Assembly (NCBI GenBank): GCA_011065225.1
Contig: JAAKFC010000075.1
Coordinates: 1-7,508 of the forward strand
Direction: 5' to 3'
Source: Chlamydiota bacterium
GTDB lineage: Bacteria > Chlamydiota > Chlamydiia > Chlamydiales > Rhabdochlamydiaceae
Length of the DNA: 7,508 nt
Shown here one piece after another: positions 1-6,155 of this stretch (positions are counted from its first letter, which is position 1; every line of letters starts with the position of its first letter). The notes under the pieces are model-generated. The model did not search any database and was not told the origin of the DNA. It saw nothing but the letters and a program-made list of their open reading frames with translations. Made by a program: the position numbers and the translations under genes.

Positions 1-690
1 CAAATTGTTCCAAATCAGCCTAAGCAAAGTAGCTTGCTGTGGACTGCTACAAAGGTGGTTGTCAGTGTCGGAGCTCTTGTAGCATTTGGATACGGTATGT
101 ATTTGCTAGGTGTGCAGAAAGCTTCAGAAACTGCTGGGATAGGTTTTGAAAATTTTATTCAGGATACTGCAAACATGAGCTCTCAAGAACGCGAAGCCTT
201 TTACGCAAGCATCCGACAAACGGGTATGATTACTGAGATAACTACTGAATCTGGCGAGAGTATTCCTTTACTAAATATAATCAATGGAGCAATCACCACT
301 TACCTTCCTGATGATGTAAATTCTATTCTAAGGCAAGGAGTCGGCACTGTAACTACTTTCATTGGCCTTGGGGAAAAAGTGACTTTCAATGGTAAAGTCG
401 CATCACAGTTTGCCGAAGGCGTCAGAAAGAGTACAGCAGGCCTTTTCAATGCTACGATGCCCGGAACTGAAACACTAGAGGCAGTAAAAGAAATGGGGAG
501 TGATCTCTATAATACAGGTAAATGGGCCATTTTGGGAGTTGGCGTTGCAGGAGGCTTGGGAATATTGAATCAGGGATTTAATCTCGTGAACAATGTAGCA
601 AAAAGTCCACTTGGAAAGGTTACCAGCAATGTCCTTTGGTATGGGGGAAAAGCTATTGCGTATCCCTTCAGTAAAAAAATGACTCAATAA
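1..690 (+). CDS. Hypothetical membrane protein, C-terminal part (5' truncated by window edge)
   Basis: The reading frame is open from base 1 to the TAA at 688-690, giving 229 visible residues, so the true start probably lies left of the window. A TTG at 34 could begin an ORF but has no Shine-Dalgarno sequence. The visible part has a membrane segment near residues 16-38 (VVVSVGALVAFGYGMYLLGV). A central soluble stretch of about 130 residues is rich in Ser, Thr and Gly. A second glycine-rich hydrophobic segment lies near residues 174-192 (WAILGVGVAGGLGIL), followed by a basic C-terminus ending SKKMTQ. I do not recognise a family. Two separated hydrophobic segments fit an inner-membrane or secreted host-interacting protein, but they are not the close bilobed pair typical of Inc proteins. 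The stop lies 11 nt before a large palindrome that may end its transcript. Confidence 0.7.
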   Translation, partial: QIVPNQPKQSSLLWTATKVVVSVGALVAFGYGMYLLGVQKASETAGIGFENFIQDTANMSSQEREAFYASIRQTGMITEITTESGESIPLLNIINGAITTYLPDDVNSILRQGVGTVTTFIGLGEKVTFNGKVASQFAEGVRKSTAGLFNATMPGTETLEAVKEMGSDLYNTGKWAILGVGVAGGLGILNQGFNLVNNVAKSPLGKVTSNVLWYGGKAIAYPFSKKMTQ

Positions 691-701
691 AAACGATTCT
701 T

Positions 702-868
702 AAGGAGATACTGAATAACTCATTCACCAGCTCTTCGGCCGAAAGACATCTGAAAAAAGTTAATTTTCAATCTCCATTAACTCTTCTGAGTTAATTGCGA
801 TCTCCAAATGAACTTTTTCAGCGCTTTCGGCTCGAATTTCTGGTAAAGCAGTTATCCAGTATCTCCTT
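702..868. repeat. 167-bp imperfect palindrome with 19-bp terminal inverted repeats
   Basis: Left end 702-720 (AAGGAGATACTGAATAACT) matches the reverse complement of 850-868 at 18 of 19 positions. The two halves keep pairing inward in order: 726-730 with 840-844, 734-737 with 833-836, 739-745 with 824-830 (CCGAAAG/CTTTCGG), 750-761 with 811-821 (one bulged A), and a central hairpin 776-783/788-795 with loop TTCT. The whole element could therefore fold as one long interrupted stem in RNA from either strand. No transposase is encoded. No convincing target-site duplication flanks it; TTAA at 700-703 versus TTGA at 867-870 is the nearest. It may be a non-autonomous MITE-like element, a bidirectional terminator or a structured RNA. 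It fills most of the gap between the first gene and dinG. Confidence 0.8.
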
Positions 869-879
869 GATCTAATCTG

Positions 880-920
880 AGGGTTTCTGTCATGCTCATT
901 ATACGCATGACAGAAACCCT
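880..920 (+). promoter_or_regulatory. Perfect 16-bp inverted repeat covering the dinG start; possible attenuator or translational switch
   Basis: Bases 880-895 (AGGGTTTCTGTCATGC) are the exact reverse complement of 905-920, with a 9-nt loop (896-904). The left arm contains most of the likely Shine-Dalgarno (GAGGG, 879-883) and the ATG at 892. The right arm contains the second in-frame ATG at 907. Formed in mRNA, the stem would hide both start codons. The stem is followed by a T-rich run (TTCTCTTTTT, 921-930), so it also resembles an intrinsic terminator for transcripts coming from the left. The symmetry is directly visible; the regulatory role is inferred. Confidence 0.6.
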
Positions 921-2943
921 TTCTCTTTTTGACGAAATTTTTTCCGACACAGGGCTCCTTGCAAAGAGTTTGACTTCTTATGAATCGCGCGAGGGCCAAC
1001 AGCAAATGGCTCGCCACATTTGGGAGGCATTTGAAGCAAAAAAACCGGCTCTATTTGAAGCAGGAACGGGGATCGGCAAAAGCCTTGCCTATCTGATTCC
1101 AGCTCTTTTGTGGAGCTACCGCACAGGTGAGAAAATTGTCGTCTCTACTTATACCATTTCACTTCAGGAACAACTTCTAGAAAAGGATCTGCCTCTTTTG
1201 CTCAGTGCACTCGGGCTTGATTTGCATGTTGTGCTTGCCAAAGGGATGGGCAACTATGTGTGTCTGCGCAAGCTCGATGAAGTCTCAAAACAACATGGCT
1301 TTTTCGATCAGTCGGTAGATGCCCTTGTTGGATGGGCGCAAAAGAGCACTGATGGGAGCAAATCGGCGATTCCATTTTCCGTATCTGGTGAGACATGGGG
1401 AAAGGTCTATGCCGAATCAGAAAGCTGTTCTTATATCAAATGTCCCCACTACAAGCAGTGCTTTTTTTTCAAAGCGAGGGCAAAGGTTCAGGATGCAGAT
1501 CTGATCATCGTCAATCATCATCTTCTGATGGCTCATCTATTAGCAGAGGAAGAAAGAGCGATTTTGCCTCCATTTTCTCGATTGATCATAGATGAAGCGC
1601 ACCATTTGGAACATGTGGCTAGGAGCTGCCTCACGCAAGTGCTGGATCGGATCCAGCTCTTTAAATCTTTGGGAAGAGTCCATTCTGATGCGCACCCCGA
1701 TGTCAGCCGCTTTTTTCATATCCGCGATTTGGTTAAAGACAAAGCTCTCAGAGTGCGGCTCGATATCGATTTTCCAGGGGAGAAACGAGAGCTCTTGAAT
1801 AAAGTGCATACTGCATTTGATTTGCTCGACCAGATTTTTGGTGCGAGTAGCCCTTCCTTCAAATGGCGCATTACTCCCAACATTTTCCAGTCGGAGCAGT
1901 GGCAAAAAGAACTGATGCCTGCCTTTGGTGAGCTCAAAGAGGGGCTGAAGCACTATATTGCATCTCTTGAGAGCATTGGAAAGGAAATCGATGAAGAAAT
2001 CAAACCCAAGGTGGAAAATGCCCTACTCGATATCTCTCAAGCTACTGAAAGAATGAAGGAGACAGTGAAGACTATCGAGACTTTTTTCAAAGAAAGTGAT
2101 GTTCGCTGGGCAGAAAAAACATCCGAGGGAACGACTCTTTCAATTGCCAAACTTGATGTTGCTCCCTTTCTTGAGGAAAAACTCTTCACACCTTTGAAAA
2201 GCGTTATCCTTTGTAGCGCGACCCTTGCAGTGGGAGATACTTTCACCCACATACGCGAAAATCTCGGTCTGCGCGAAGAAGCAGATGAACAGATCTATCC
2301 TTCCCCTTTTGACTTTCAAAACCGTACTCGCCTTCTTGGCATCAATGATCTTCCACAGCCTAGCAGTTTTCAGTTCATCTCTGAAGCTGCTAAGGCAATT
2401 CGCGTTGCAATTGAAATGAGTGAAGGAGGCGCCTTTGTTCTATTCACTTCATATGACATGCTTAACAAATGCGCAGATGAACTTTCAGACCTGCCTATCC
2501 TCAGACAGGGAGATCTGCCTCGCCATCAGCTGCTCGAAGAGTTCAAAAGGAACCAAAATGGAGTCTTATTTGGAACGGATTCTTTCTGGGAGGGAGTGGA
2601 TGTGGCTGGGGATGCCTTGCGGCTTGTCATCATCGTTAAGCTCCCCTTTCCTGTGCCAAGTGAACCCATTCTTGAGGCTCGTTCAGAACTCCTCCGCGCA
2701 AAGGGGCGCGATCCCTTCATAGAAGATTCCATTCCGCAAGCGGTAATGAAATTCAAGCAGGGTTTTGGCAGGCTCATGCGCCGGGCAGAGGATAGGGGTT
2801 GTGTCCTTTGTCTTGATGGGCGTCTTTTCACCCGTTCCTATGGGAAAATTTTTCTCCGAAGTCTCCCCGAATGCGTTGTATCCTATAAAGACAAACAATC
2901 GATACAACAGGAAATGAAAAATTTTTACAGGACTGGAGCGTAG
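892..2943 (+). CDS. dinG: DinG/YoaA-family ATP-dependent DNA helicase (XPD-like, Fe-S)
   Basis: A 683-residue superfamily-2 helicase of the DinG/YoaA type, which unwinds DNA 5'-3' in repair and replication of damaged or structured templates. A Q-motif-like REGQQQM lies at 33-39. Walker A is AGTGIGKS at 57-64. The Fe-S cysteines are C124, C179, C184 and C190 (CxxxxCxxxxxC spacing after C124). The DEAH box is at 234-237. Motif III SAT is at 442-444, motif V FWEGVDV at 565-571 and motif VI QGFGRLMRR at 623-631. There is no N-terminal exonuclease domain, so it is the E. coli rather than the Bacillus form. ATG 892 is preceded by GAGGG at 8-nt spacing. ATG 907 is possible but lacks a ribosome site. 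Both ATGs lie in an inverted repeat. The last three codons (T-G-A) overlap the 3' end of an opposing tRNA gene. No clear promoter is visible upstream. Confidence 0.93.
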   Translation: MLIIRMTETLSLFDEIFSDTGLLAKSLTSYESREGQQQMARHIWEAFEAKKPALFEAGTGIGKSLAYLIPALLWSYRTGEKIVVSTYTISLQEQLLEKDLPLLLSALGLDLHVVLAKGMGNYVCLRKLDEVSKQHGFFDQSVDALVGWAQKSTDGSKSAIPFSVSGETWGKVYAESESCSYIKCPHYKQCFFFKARAKVQDADLIIVNHHLLMAHLLAEEERAILPPFSRLIIDEAHHLEHVARSCLTQVLDRIQLFKSLGRVHSDAHPDVSRFFHIRDLVKDKALRVRLDIDFPGEKRELLNKVHTAFDLLDQIFGASSPSFKWRITPNIFQSEQWQKELMPAFGELKEGLKHYIASLESIGKEIDEEIKPKVENALLDISQATERMKETVKTIETFFKESDVRWAEKTSEGTTLSIAKLDVAPFLEEKLFTPLKSVILCSATLAVGDTFTHIRENLGLREEADEQIYPSPFDFQNRTRLLGINDLPQPSSFQFISEAAKAIRVAIEMSEGGAFVLFTSYDMLNKCADELSDLPILRQGDLPRHQLLEEFKRNQNGVLFGTDSFWEGVDVAGDALRLVIIVKLPFPVPSEPILEARSELLRAKGRDPFIEDSIPQAVMKFKQGFGRLMRRAEDRGCVLCLDGRLFTRSYGKIFLRSLPECVVSYKDKQSIQQEMKNFYRTGA

Positions 2944-3006
2944 CGGGATCGAACCGCTGACCTCAACAATGCCATTGTTGCGCTCTACCAACTGAGCTAA
3001 CGCCCC
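2934..3006 (-). tRNA. tRNA-Ala (anticodon GGC)
   Basis: Read on the minus strand from 3006 to 2934 this is a complete 73-nt cloverleaf. The acceptor stem GGGGCGT pairs with ACGCTCC and includes the G3:U70 wobble that marks alanine tRNAs, and the discriminator is A73. The D arm is GCTC-AGTTGGTA-GAGC. The anticodon arm CAACA/TGTTG has loop ATGGCAT, giving anticodon GGC, which reads GCC codons (and GCU by wobble). The T arm is AGCGG-TTCGATC-CCGCT. CCA is not encoded (GTC follows), so it must be added by nucleotidyltransferase. The final 10 nt overlap the convergent dinG coding end. A weak promoter can be drawn upstream on the minus strand: TTGAAG at 3046-3041, 18-nt spacer, TAAACT at 3022-3017. 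Confidence 0.97.
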
Positions 3007-3086
3007 ATAGTGTGATAGTTTAAAGGATTTCTGTCCTTTCCTTCAAATGAGAAAAATTCTATCCTTTTTTCTATTTCAAAACCGAC

Positions 3087-3091
3087 AGGAG
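3087..3091 (+). promoter_or_regulatory. Strong ribosome binding site fixing the uridine kinase start
   Basis: AGGAG at 3087-3091 is followed by 8 nt (mostly A) and ATG at 3100. The alternative in-frame ATG at 3160, which would give a conventional leaderless-protein uridine kinase, has no comparable purine tract. The site therefore supports translation of the hydrophobic N-terminal leader. Confidence 0.8.
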
Positions 3092-3099
3092 AGAAAAAA

Positions 3100-3816
3100 A
3101 TGCGCTTCTTACTACTTTTACTTTGCATCACTAGTATTACTTTCGGATCAGATACAATCATGATTGCTATCTCAGGGGGATCAGGATCGGGGAAAACTAC
3201 AATCGCACAAAAAATTCATGAATATTTTCCTGATGATAGTGTCTTGATTTGCCAAGACTATTACTATAGAGATCTTTCACATCTTTCTTTTGAAGAAAGA
3301 GCTAAAACCAATTTCGACCACCCGGATTCGATTGAGTTCGAACTCATGTTTGAGCAACTCACTGCTTTAAAAGAACAAAAGCTCGTTTCTGTTCCCAGAT
3401 ATGATTTTTCTATCCATACGCGAAAAGAAGAAACTGTGGAAGTGCAGCCAAAAAAAATCGTCATTTGCGAGGGAATGCTTCTTCTTGCTGTTCCAGAGAT
3501 CAGAAACCTCTTTGATTTGAAACTTTATATCGATACGGATGAAGACATTCGATTGATCCGAAGAATTCTTCGGGATCAGACCGAACGAGGAAGAGCTGTT
3601 CCCAATATTTTATCTCAATACATGAGTACAGTCCGCCCGATGTACAAAGAATTTGTTGAGCCAAGTAAAAAGTTTGCTGATTTGATCATTCCTGAAGGAG
3701 GACATAACCAGCCAGCCCTAGATGTGATCATTTCGAAAATTAAAGATGATCTATATGGCAGTACATATGTTCAATGGAATCAGCACGAACCAATCACTGT
3801 GAAATCGCAAAATTAA
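3100..3816 (+). CDS. udk: Uridine kinase with N-terminal signal peptide
   Basis: A 238-residue uridine/cytidine kinase (ATP or GTP + uridine to UMP), a pyrimidine-salvage enzyme. Walker A is GGSGSGKT at 26-33. The QDYYYRDLSHLS block (52-63), TNFDHP (70-75), VPRYDFSIHTR (98-108, with the nucleoside-contacting Y and H), the ICEGMLLL strand (122-129), and the lid RRILRDQTERGR (154-165) all line up with E. coli Udk, as do VRPMYKEFVEPSK and ADLIIPEGG. The oddity is residues 1-16, MRFLLLLLCITSITFG. They form a short charged start, a leucine-rich core and a small-residue end (TFG-SD) like a Sec signal peptide, where the family normally starts a few residues before the P-loop. There is no lipobox. 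A tail of about 20 residues follows the usual C-terminus. It is the first gene of a probable udk-aminotransferase-mreC operon, 25 nt before the next gene. Confidence 0.92.
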   Translation: MRFLLLLLCITSITFGSDTIMIAISGGSGSGKTTIAQKIHEYFPDDSVLICQDYYYRDLSHLSFEERAKTNFDHPDSIEFELMFEQLTALKEQKLVSVPRYDFSIHTRKEETVEVQPKKIVICEGMLLLAVPEIRNLFDLKLYIDTDEDIRLIRRILRDQTERGRAVPNILSQYMSTVRPMYKEFVEPSKKFADLIIPEGGHNQPALDVIISKIKDDLYGSTYVQWNQHEPITVKSQN

Positions 3817-3841
3817 ACACTCTTGCTGTAGAATCTGGGTT

Positions 3842-5011
3842 ATGGGCATATTTGAAAAGATTCCAGAGTTGCCTGTAGATCCCATTCTTGGGATTGCTGC
3901 AGCATTCAAAGCCGATCCTCATCCTGGTAAATGTTCGTTTATCATCGGATTTTATCGAGATGAACATCTCAAGACACCCATTTTAGAAACCGTTGCAGAA
4001 GTGGAAAAACGAATTGCAGAGGCAAGGCTTAAGCGCGAATATCTGCCAATCGATGGCGATCCCGAGTTTGTAAATGCTATTGAAGAACTCGTATTTGGGA
4101 AGACGGAAGATCGGATTTATGGAGTGCAAACCATAGGAGGGACTGGGGCCGTAGCTTTAAGCGGACAATTGGCAACAAAGTGGACTGATCAGATTGCGAT
4201 TTCCAATCTCACTTGGGCCAACCATTGGAAAATCTATCAGATGGCAGGTCTCAAAACCGAACCTTACCCCTATTATGAAGAGAAACATCTTTGTTTTGAA
4301 AAGATGATAGAAAACCTCTCTTCTCTTCCAGAGAAAAGCTGCGTTCTTGTTCATACGAATTGTCACAATCCCACTGGTTTAGATCTCTCGCATGACCAGT
4401 GGCAAACACTCCTAGAATTGACTGAAAAAAAACACCTTTTTCCGATTCTCGATATGGCTTATCAGGGCTTTTCTGCCGCACCTGAGCAGGATGCCTATGC
4501 CCCAAGGCTTTTTTTGGAGAAAGGCGTAGAATTTGCACTGACCTATACTTGTGCAAAGAACTTTTCCCTCTATGGAGAGCGGGCAGGGGCACTCTTTGTT
4601 GTAGGCGAATCCAAAAAAAAAATGGAAGCGGTTAGCAGCCAGATTAAGAGCATGATTCGCGGCACCTATTCCAATCCTCCAATACATCCAGCGGCAGTGG
4701 TAAAAGGGATTTTGCGGGATGCCACATTACATGAAAAATGGCTGACTGAACTTTCGGTCATGAGACAACGCATGCATGCGATTCGAGAGGCATTTATTGA
4801 TAGGATGATAAAAAAAGATCCAGAAGGCAATTGGGAGCTCATTCGATCCGGTAAAGGGTTATTCTGTAGTACAGAGCTTTCAACCAAAGCCATAGAAAAA
4901 TTACGCAAAGAAAAAGGAATATATTTCGCAGCAGATGGACGGATCAATTTAACTGGAATCAATCAGGAAAATATTGAAGTTGTTACTGATGCAATAGTGG
5001 CTGCCAAATGA
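3842..5011 (+). CDS. Class-I aspartate/aromatic amino acid aminotransferase
   Basis: A 389-residue PLP enzyme aligning end to end with E. coli AspC/TyrB, transferring the amino group between aspartate or aromatic amino acids and 2-oxoglutarate. Visible signatures are the N-terminal PVDPILGIAAAF, LPIDGDPEF (68-76) and the cofactor loop GGTGA (99-103). The stacking Trp is in NLTWANH (W125). CHNPTG has the pyridine-contacting Asn176. LDMAYQGF has Asp204 and Tyr207. The Schiff-base Lys239 is in CAKNFSLYGERAGA. Both substrate arginines are present: R273 in IRGTYSNPP and R367 in GRINLTGI. The ATG at 3842 matches the family start but has little Shine-Dalgarno. Its stop overlaps the mreC start by 4 bases (ATGA), implying coupled translation. 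It could be annotated aspC or tyrB; sequence reading alone does not settle specificity. An A10 run at 4613-4622 lies in the coding frame. Confidence 0.93.
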   Translation: MGIFEKIPELPVDPILGIAAAFKADPHPGKCSFIIGFYRDEHLKTPILETVAEVEKRIAEARLKREYLPIDGDPEFVNAIEELVFGKTEDRIYGVQTIGGTGAVALSGQLATKWTDQIAISNLTWANHWKIYQMAGLKTEPYPYYEEKHLCFEKMIENLSSLPEKSCVLVHTNCHNPTGLDLSHDQWQTLLELTEKKHLFPILDMAYQGFSAAPEQDAYAPRLFLEKGVEFALTYTCAKNFSLYGERAGALFVVGESKKKMEAVSSQIKSMIRGTYSNPPIHPAAVVKGILRDATLHEKWLTELSVMRQRMHAIREAFIDRMIKKDPEGNWELIRSGKGLFCSTELSTKAIEKLRKEKGIYFAADGRINLTGINQENIEVVTDAIVAAK

Positions 5012-6063
5012 TCAAAGGCTTGACAGTACTTTTTCTCTTTCTTTTTGGCCTTCTCACCCTTCCGGAGAAGGGAGGCAATCAAATGCGCAAGTTTGCAGTG
5101 AGCGCTGTGGCCCCTTGTTGGGACTTTCTTCACCAAAAAACAGAATCTCCACATGAAGACGGAATGCTGCTCGAGCTCGAAAATCAAATACTTCGAGGCG
5201 AGATTAAGAGACTCAAAAAATTGACCTTAGCCGGAGAGCAGCTGCAGCAAGAATTGCAGCAGCTTCTCACCCTAAAAGGCCAATCACAGGATCCTTTTTT
5301 TGCTAGACGTGAAAAATACTTGTCGCAGATTTTGTCGAGGCAGCTGCAAGCTGTGCCTGCGCGTGTTATTTTTCGAGAGCCTGTGAACTGGAGTAGCTCT
5401 CTATGGCTAAATGTAGGAGAGAGAGACAACCAAGCGCTTGGAAAAATCATTATAGAAAAGGATAGCCCTGTAGTTGTGGGAAAAGCAATTGTGGGTGTTA
5501 TAGAAGAGGTGGGACAGGCTCGGTCTCGAATTCGATTGATCACAGATGAGCGGCTCACACCCTCTGTGCGGGTTATTCGCGGTGGCGAGCAAAACAGAAT
5601 GCTTGCAAAGCAATTCAAAGAGCTCGTTCAAACTCTTTCTCTCAGGGAAGATTTAGGCGGTTCAGAAGAGATGACGCGCATTTTAATAACCTATCTGAAG
5701 ACCTTGCATTTAGAAAAAAGAGATCTCTATTTGGCAAAAGGGGAAATCCACGGGTCCAGTCGCTCTCTTTGGCAAATGGTTGGACAAAAATTGAAGGGAC
5801 TGGGTTTTCATTACAATTGCAGCGATGAAGAAGGAGGTCCCCTTGATTTGCGGGAGAAGACTTTGATTCAGACAGGGGACTTGCTTGTGACAACAGGAAT
5901 GGACGGCATTTTTCCTCCTGATCTGCATGTAGGCGTTGTGACAAAAGTTTTTCCCTTGCATGAAGGAGGCACATCCTATTCTCTTGAAGCAGATCCTCTT
6001 GCACCAGATCTTAACACTATGACAGAAGTGTTCGTATTACCAAAGAATGCGTCTCAGTTTTGA
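5008..6063 (+). CDS. mreC: Rod-shape-determining protein MreC (divergent, with inserted helical segment)
   Basis: A 351-residue bitopic membrane protein that links cytoplasmic MreB to the peptidoglycan synthases and sets the geometry of wall synthesis. A short N-terminal tail and one membrane segment (about residues 4-19, LTVLFLFLFGLLTL) lead to a coiled coil of about residues 53-92 (LLELENQILRGEIKRL and onward). Two beta-barrel lobes follow. Lobe 1 is about residues 117-191 (PARVIFREP, SSLWLNVGERD, VVVGKAIVGVIEEVGQ, RIRLITDERLTPSVRV). Lobe 2 includes TGDLLVTTGMDGIFPPDLHVGVVTKV (289-314), the best MreC signature. Between them, about residues 193-245 are extra, charged and probably helical compared with compact MreCs. 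The start overlaps the upstream stop as ATGA. The stop TGA is part of a TTGACA -35 box for the next gene. Confidence 0.85.
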   Translation: MIKGLTVLFLFLFGLLTLPEKGGNQMRKFAVSAVAPCWDFLHQKTESPHEDGMLLELENQILRGEIKRLKKLTLAGEQLQQELQQLLTLKGQSQDPFFARREKYLSQILSRQLQAVPARVIFREPVNWSSSLWLNVGERDNQALGKIIIEKDSPVVVGKAIVGVIEEVGQARSRIRLITDERLTPSVRVIRGGEQNRMLAKQFKELVQTLSLREDLGGSEEMTRILITYLKTLHLEKRDLYLAKGEIHGSSRSLWQMVGQKLKGLGFHYNCSDEEGGPLDLREKTLIQTGDLLVTTGMDGIFPPDLHVGVVTKVFPLHEGGTSYSLEADPLAPDLNTMTEVFVLPKNASQF

Positions 6064-6088
6064 CAAAATCAAAGTTTATCCGTATAAT
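6060..6088 (+). promoter_or_regulatory. Perfect-consensus sigma-70-type promoter
   Basis: TTGACA at 6060-6065 and TATAAT at 6083-6088 are separated by exactly 17 nt, a full match to the sigma-70 (chlamydial sigma-66) consensus. The -35 box includes the mreC stop TGA. Predicted transcription start is near 6095, leaving a leader of about 60 nt with a small hairpin (6100-6105/6110-6115, loop TGAT) before the small acidic-protein gene. Confidence 0.85.
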
Positions 6089-6144
6089 TGATTCCACGTA
6101 TCCCTTGATAGGGGTGTAAGTTGAATTAATAAACTCTCAAACTT

Positions 6145-6149
6145 AGGAG
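6145..6149 (+). promoter_or_regulatory. Strong ribosome binding site of the acidic-protein gene
   Basis: AGGAG at 6145-6149 lies 6 nt before ATG 6156. A possible stem (6118-6124 with 6137-6144, one bulged A) ends immediately before it, so leader structure might modulate access. The site itself is clear; the stem is weak. Confidence 0.75.
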
Positions 6150-6155
6150 CTACAT

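Noticed and set aside
34..36. TTG as the start of the first gene
   Set aside because: The frame is open leftward to base 1 and no ribosome site precedes the TTG, so truncation by the window edge is more likely.
898..903. TATAAT on the minus strand in the loop of the 880-920 hairpin
   Set aside because: No acceptable -35 lies 16-18 nt upstream on that strand, and no minus-strand gene follows.
760..1017. Minus-strand ORF of 85 codons over the dinG start and palindrome
   Set aside because: It runs antisense through conserved dinG N-terminal coding sequence and then through the palindrome. It has no ribosome site or recognisable domain.
1462..1469. T8 run in dinG as a frameshift site
   Set aside because: It lies in the conserved Fe-S region (CFFFK) with the frame intact on both sides. 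Ordinary Phe codons explain it.
1540..1953. 137-codon minus-strand ORF inside dinG
   Set aside because: It lies wholly within a well-supported helicase gene, has a low-complexity translation and no start signals.
3022..3039. AAAGGA/TCCTTT hairpin between the tRNA and udk
   Set aside because: Only 6 A/T-rich base pairs with a 6-nt loop and no proper T-run. Too weak to call a terminator or operator.
3037..3065. Possible plus-strand promoter for the udk operon (TTTCCT/TATCCT)
   Set aside because: The -35 matches only 3 of 6 and the -10 only 4 of 6. Not distinguishable from chance in this AT-rich gap.
5184..5618. 144-codon minus-strand ORF inside mreC
   Set aside because: A shadow of mreC codon structure, rich in Ser/Arg/Cys with no family resemblance.
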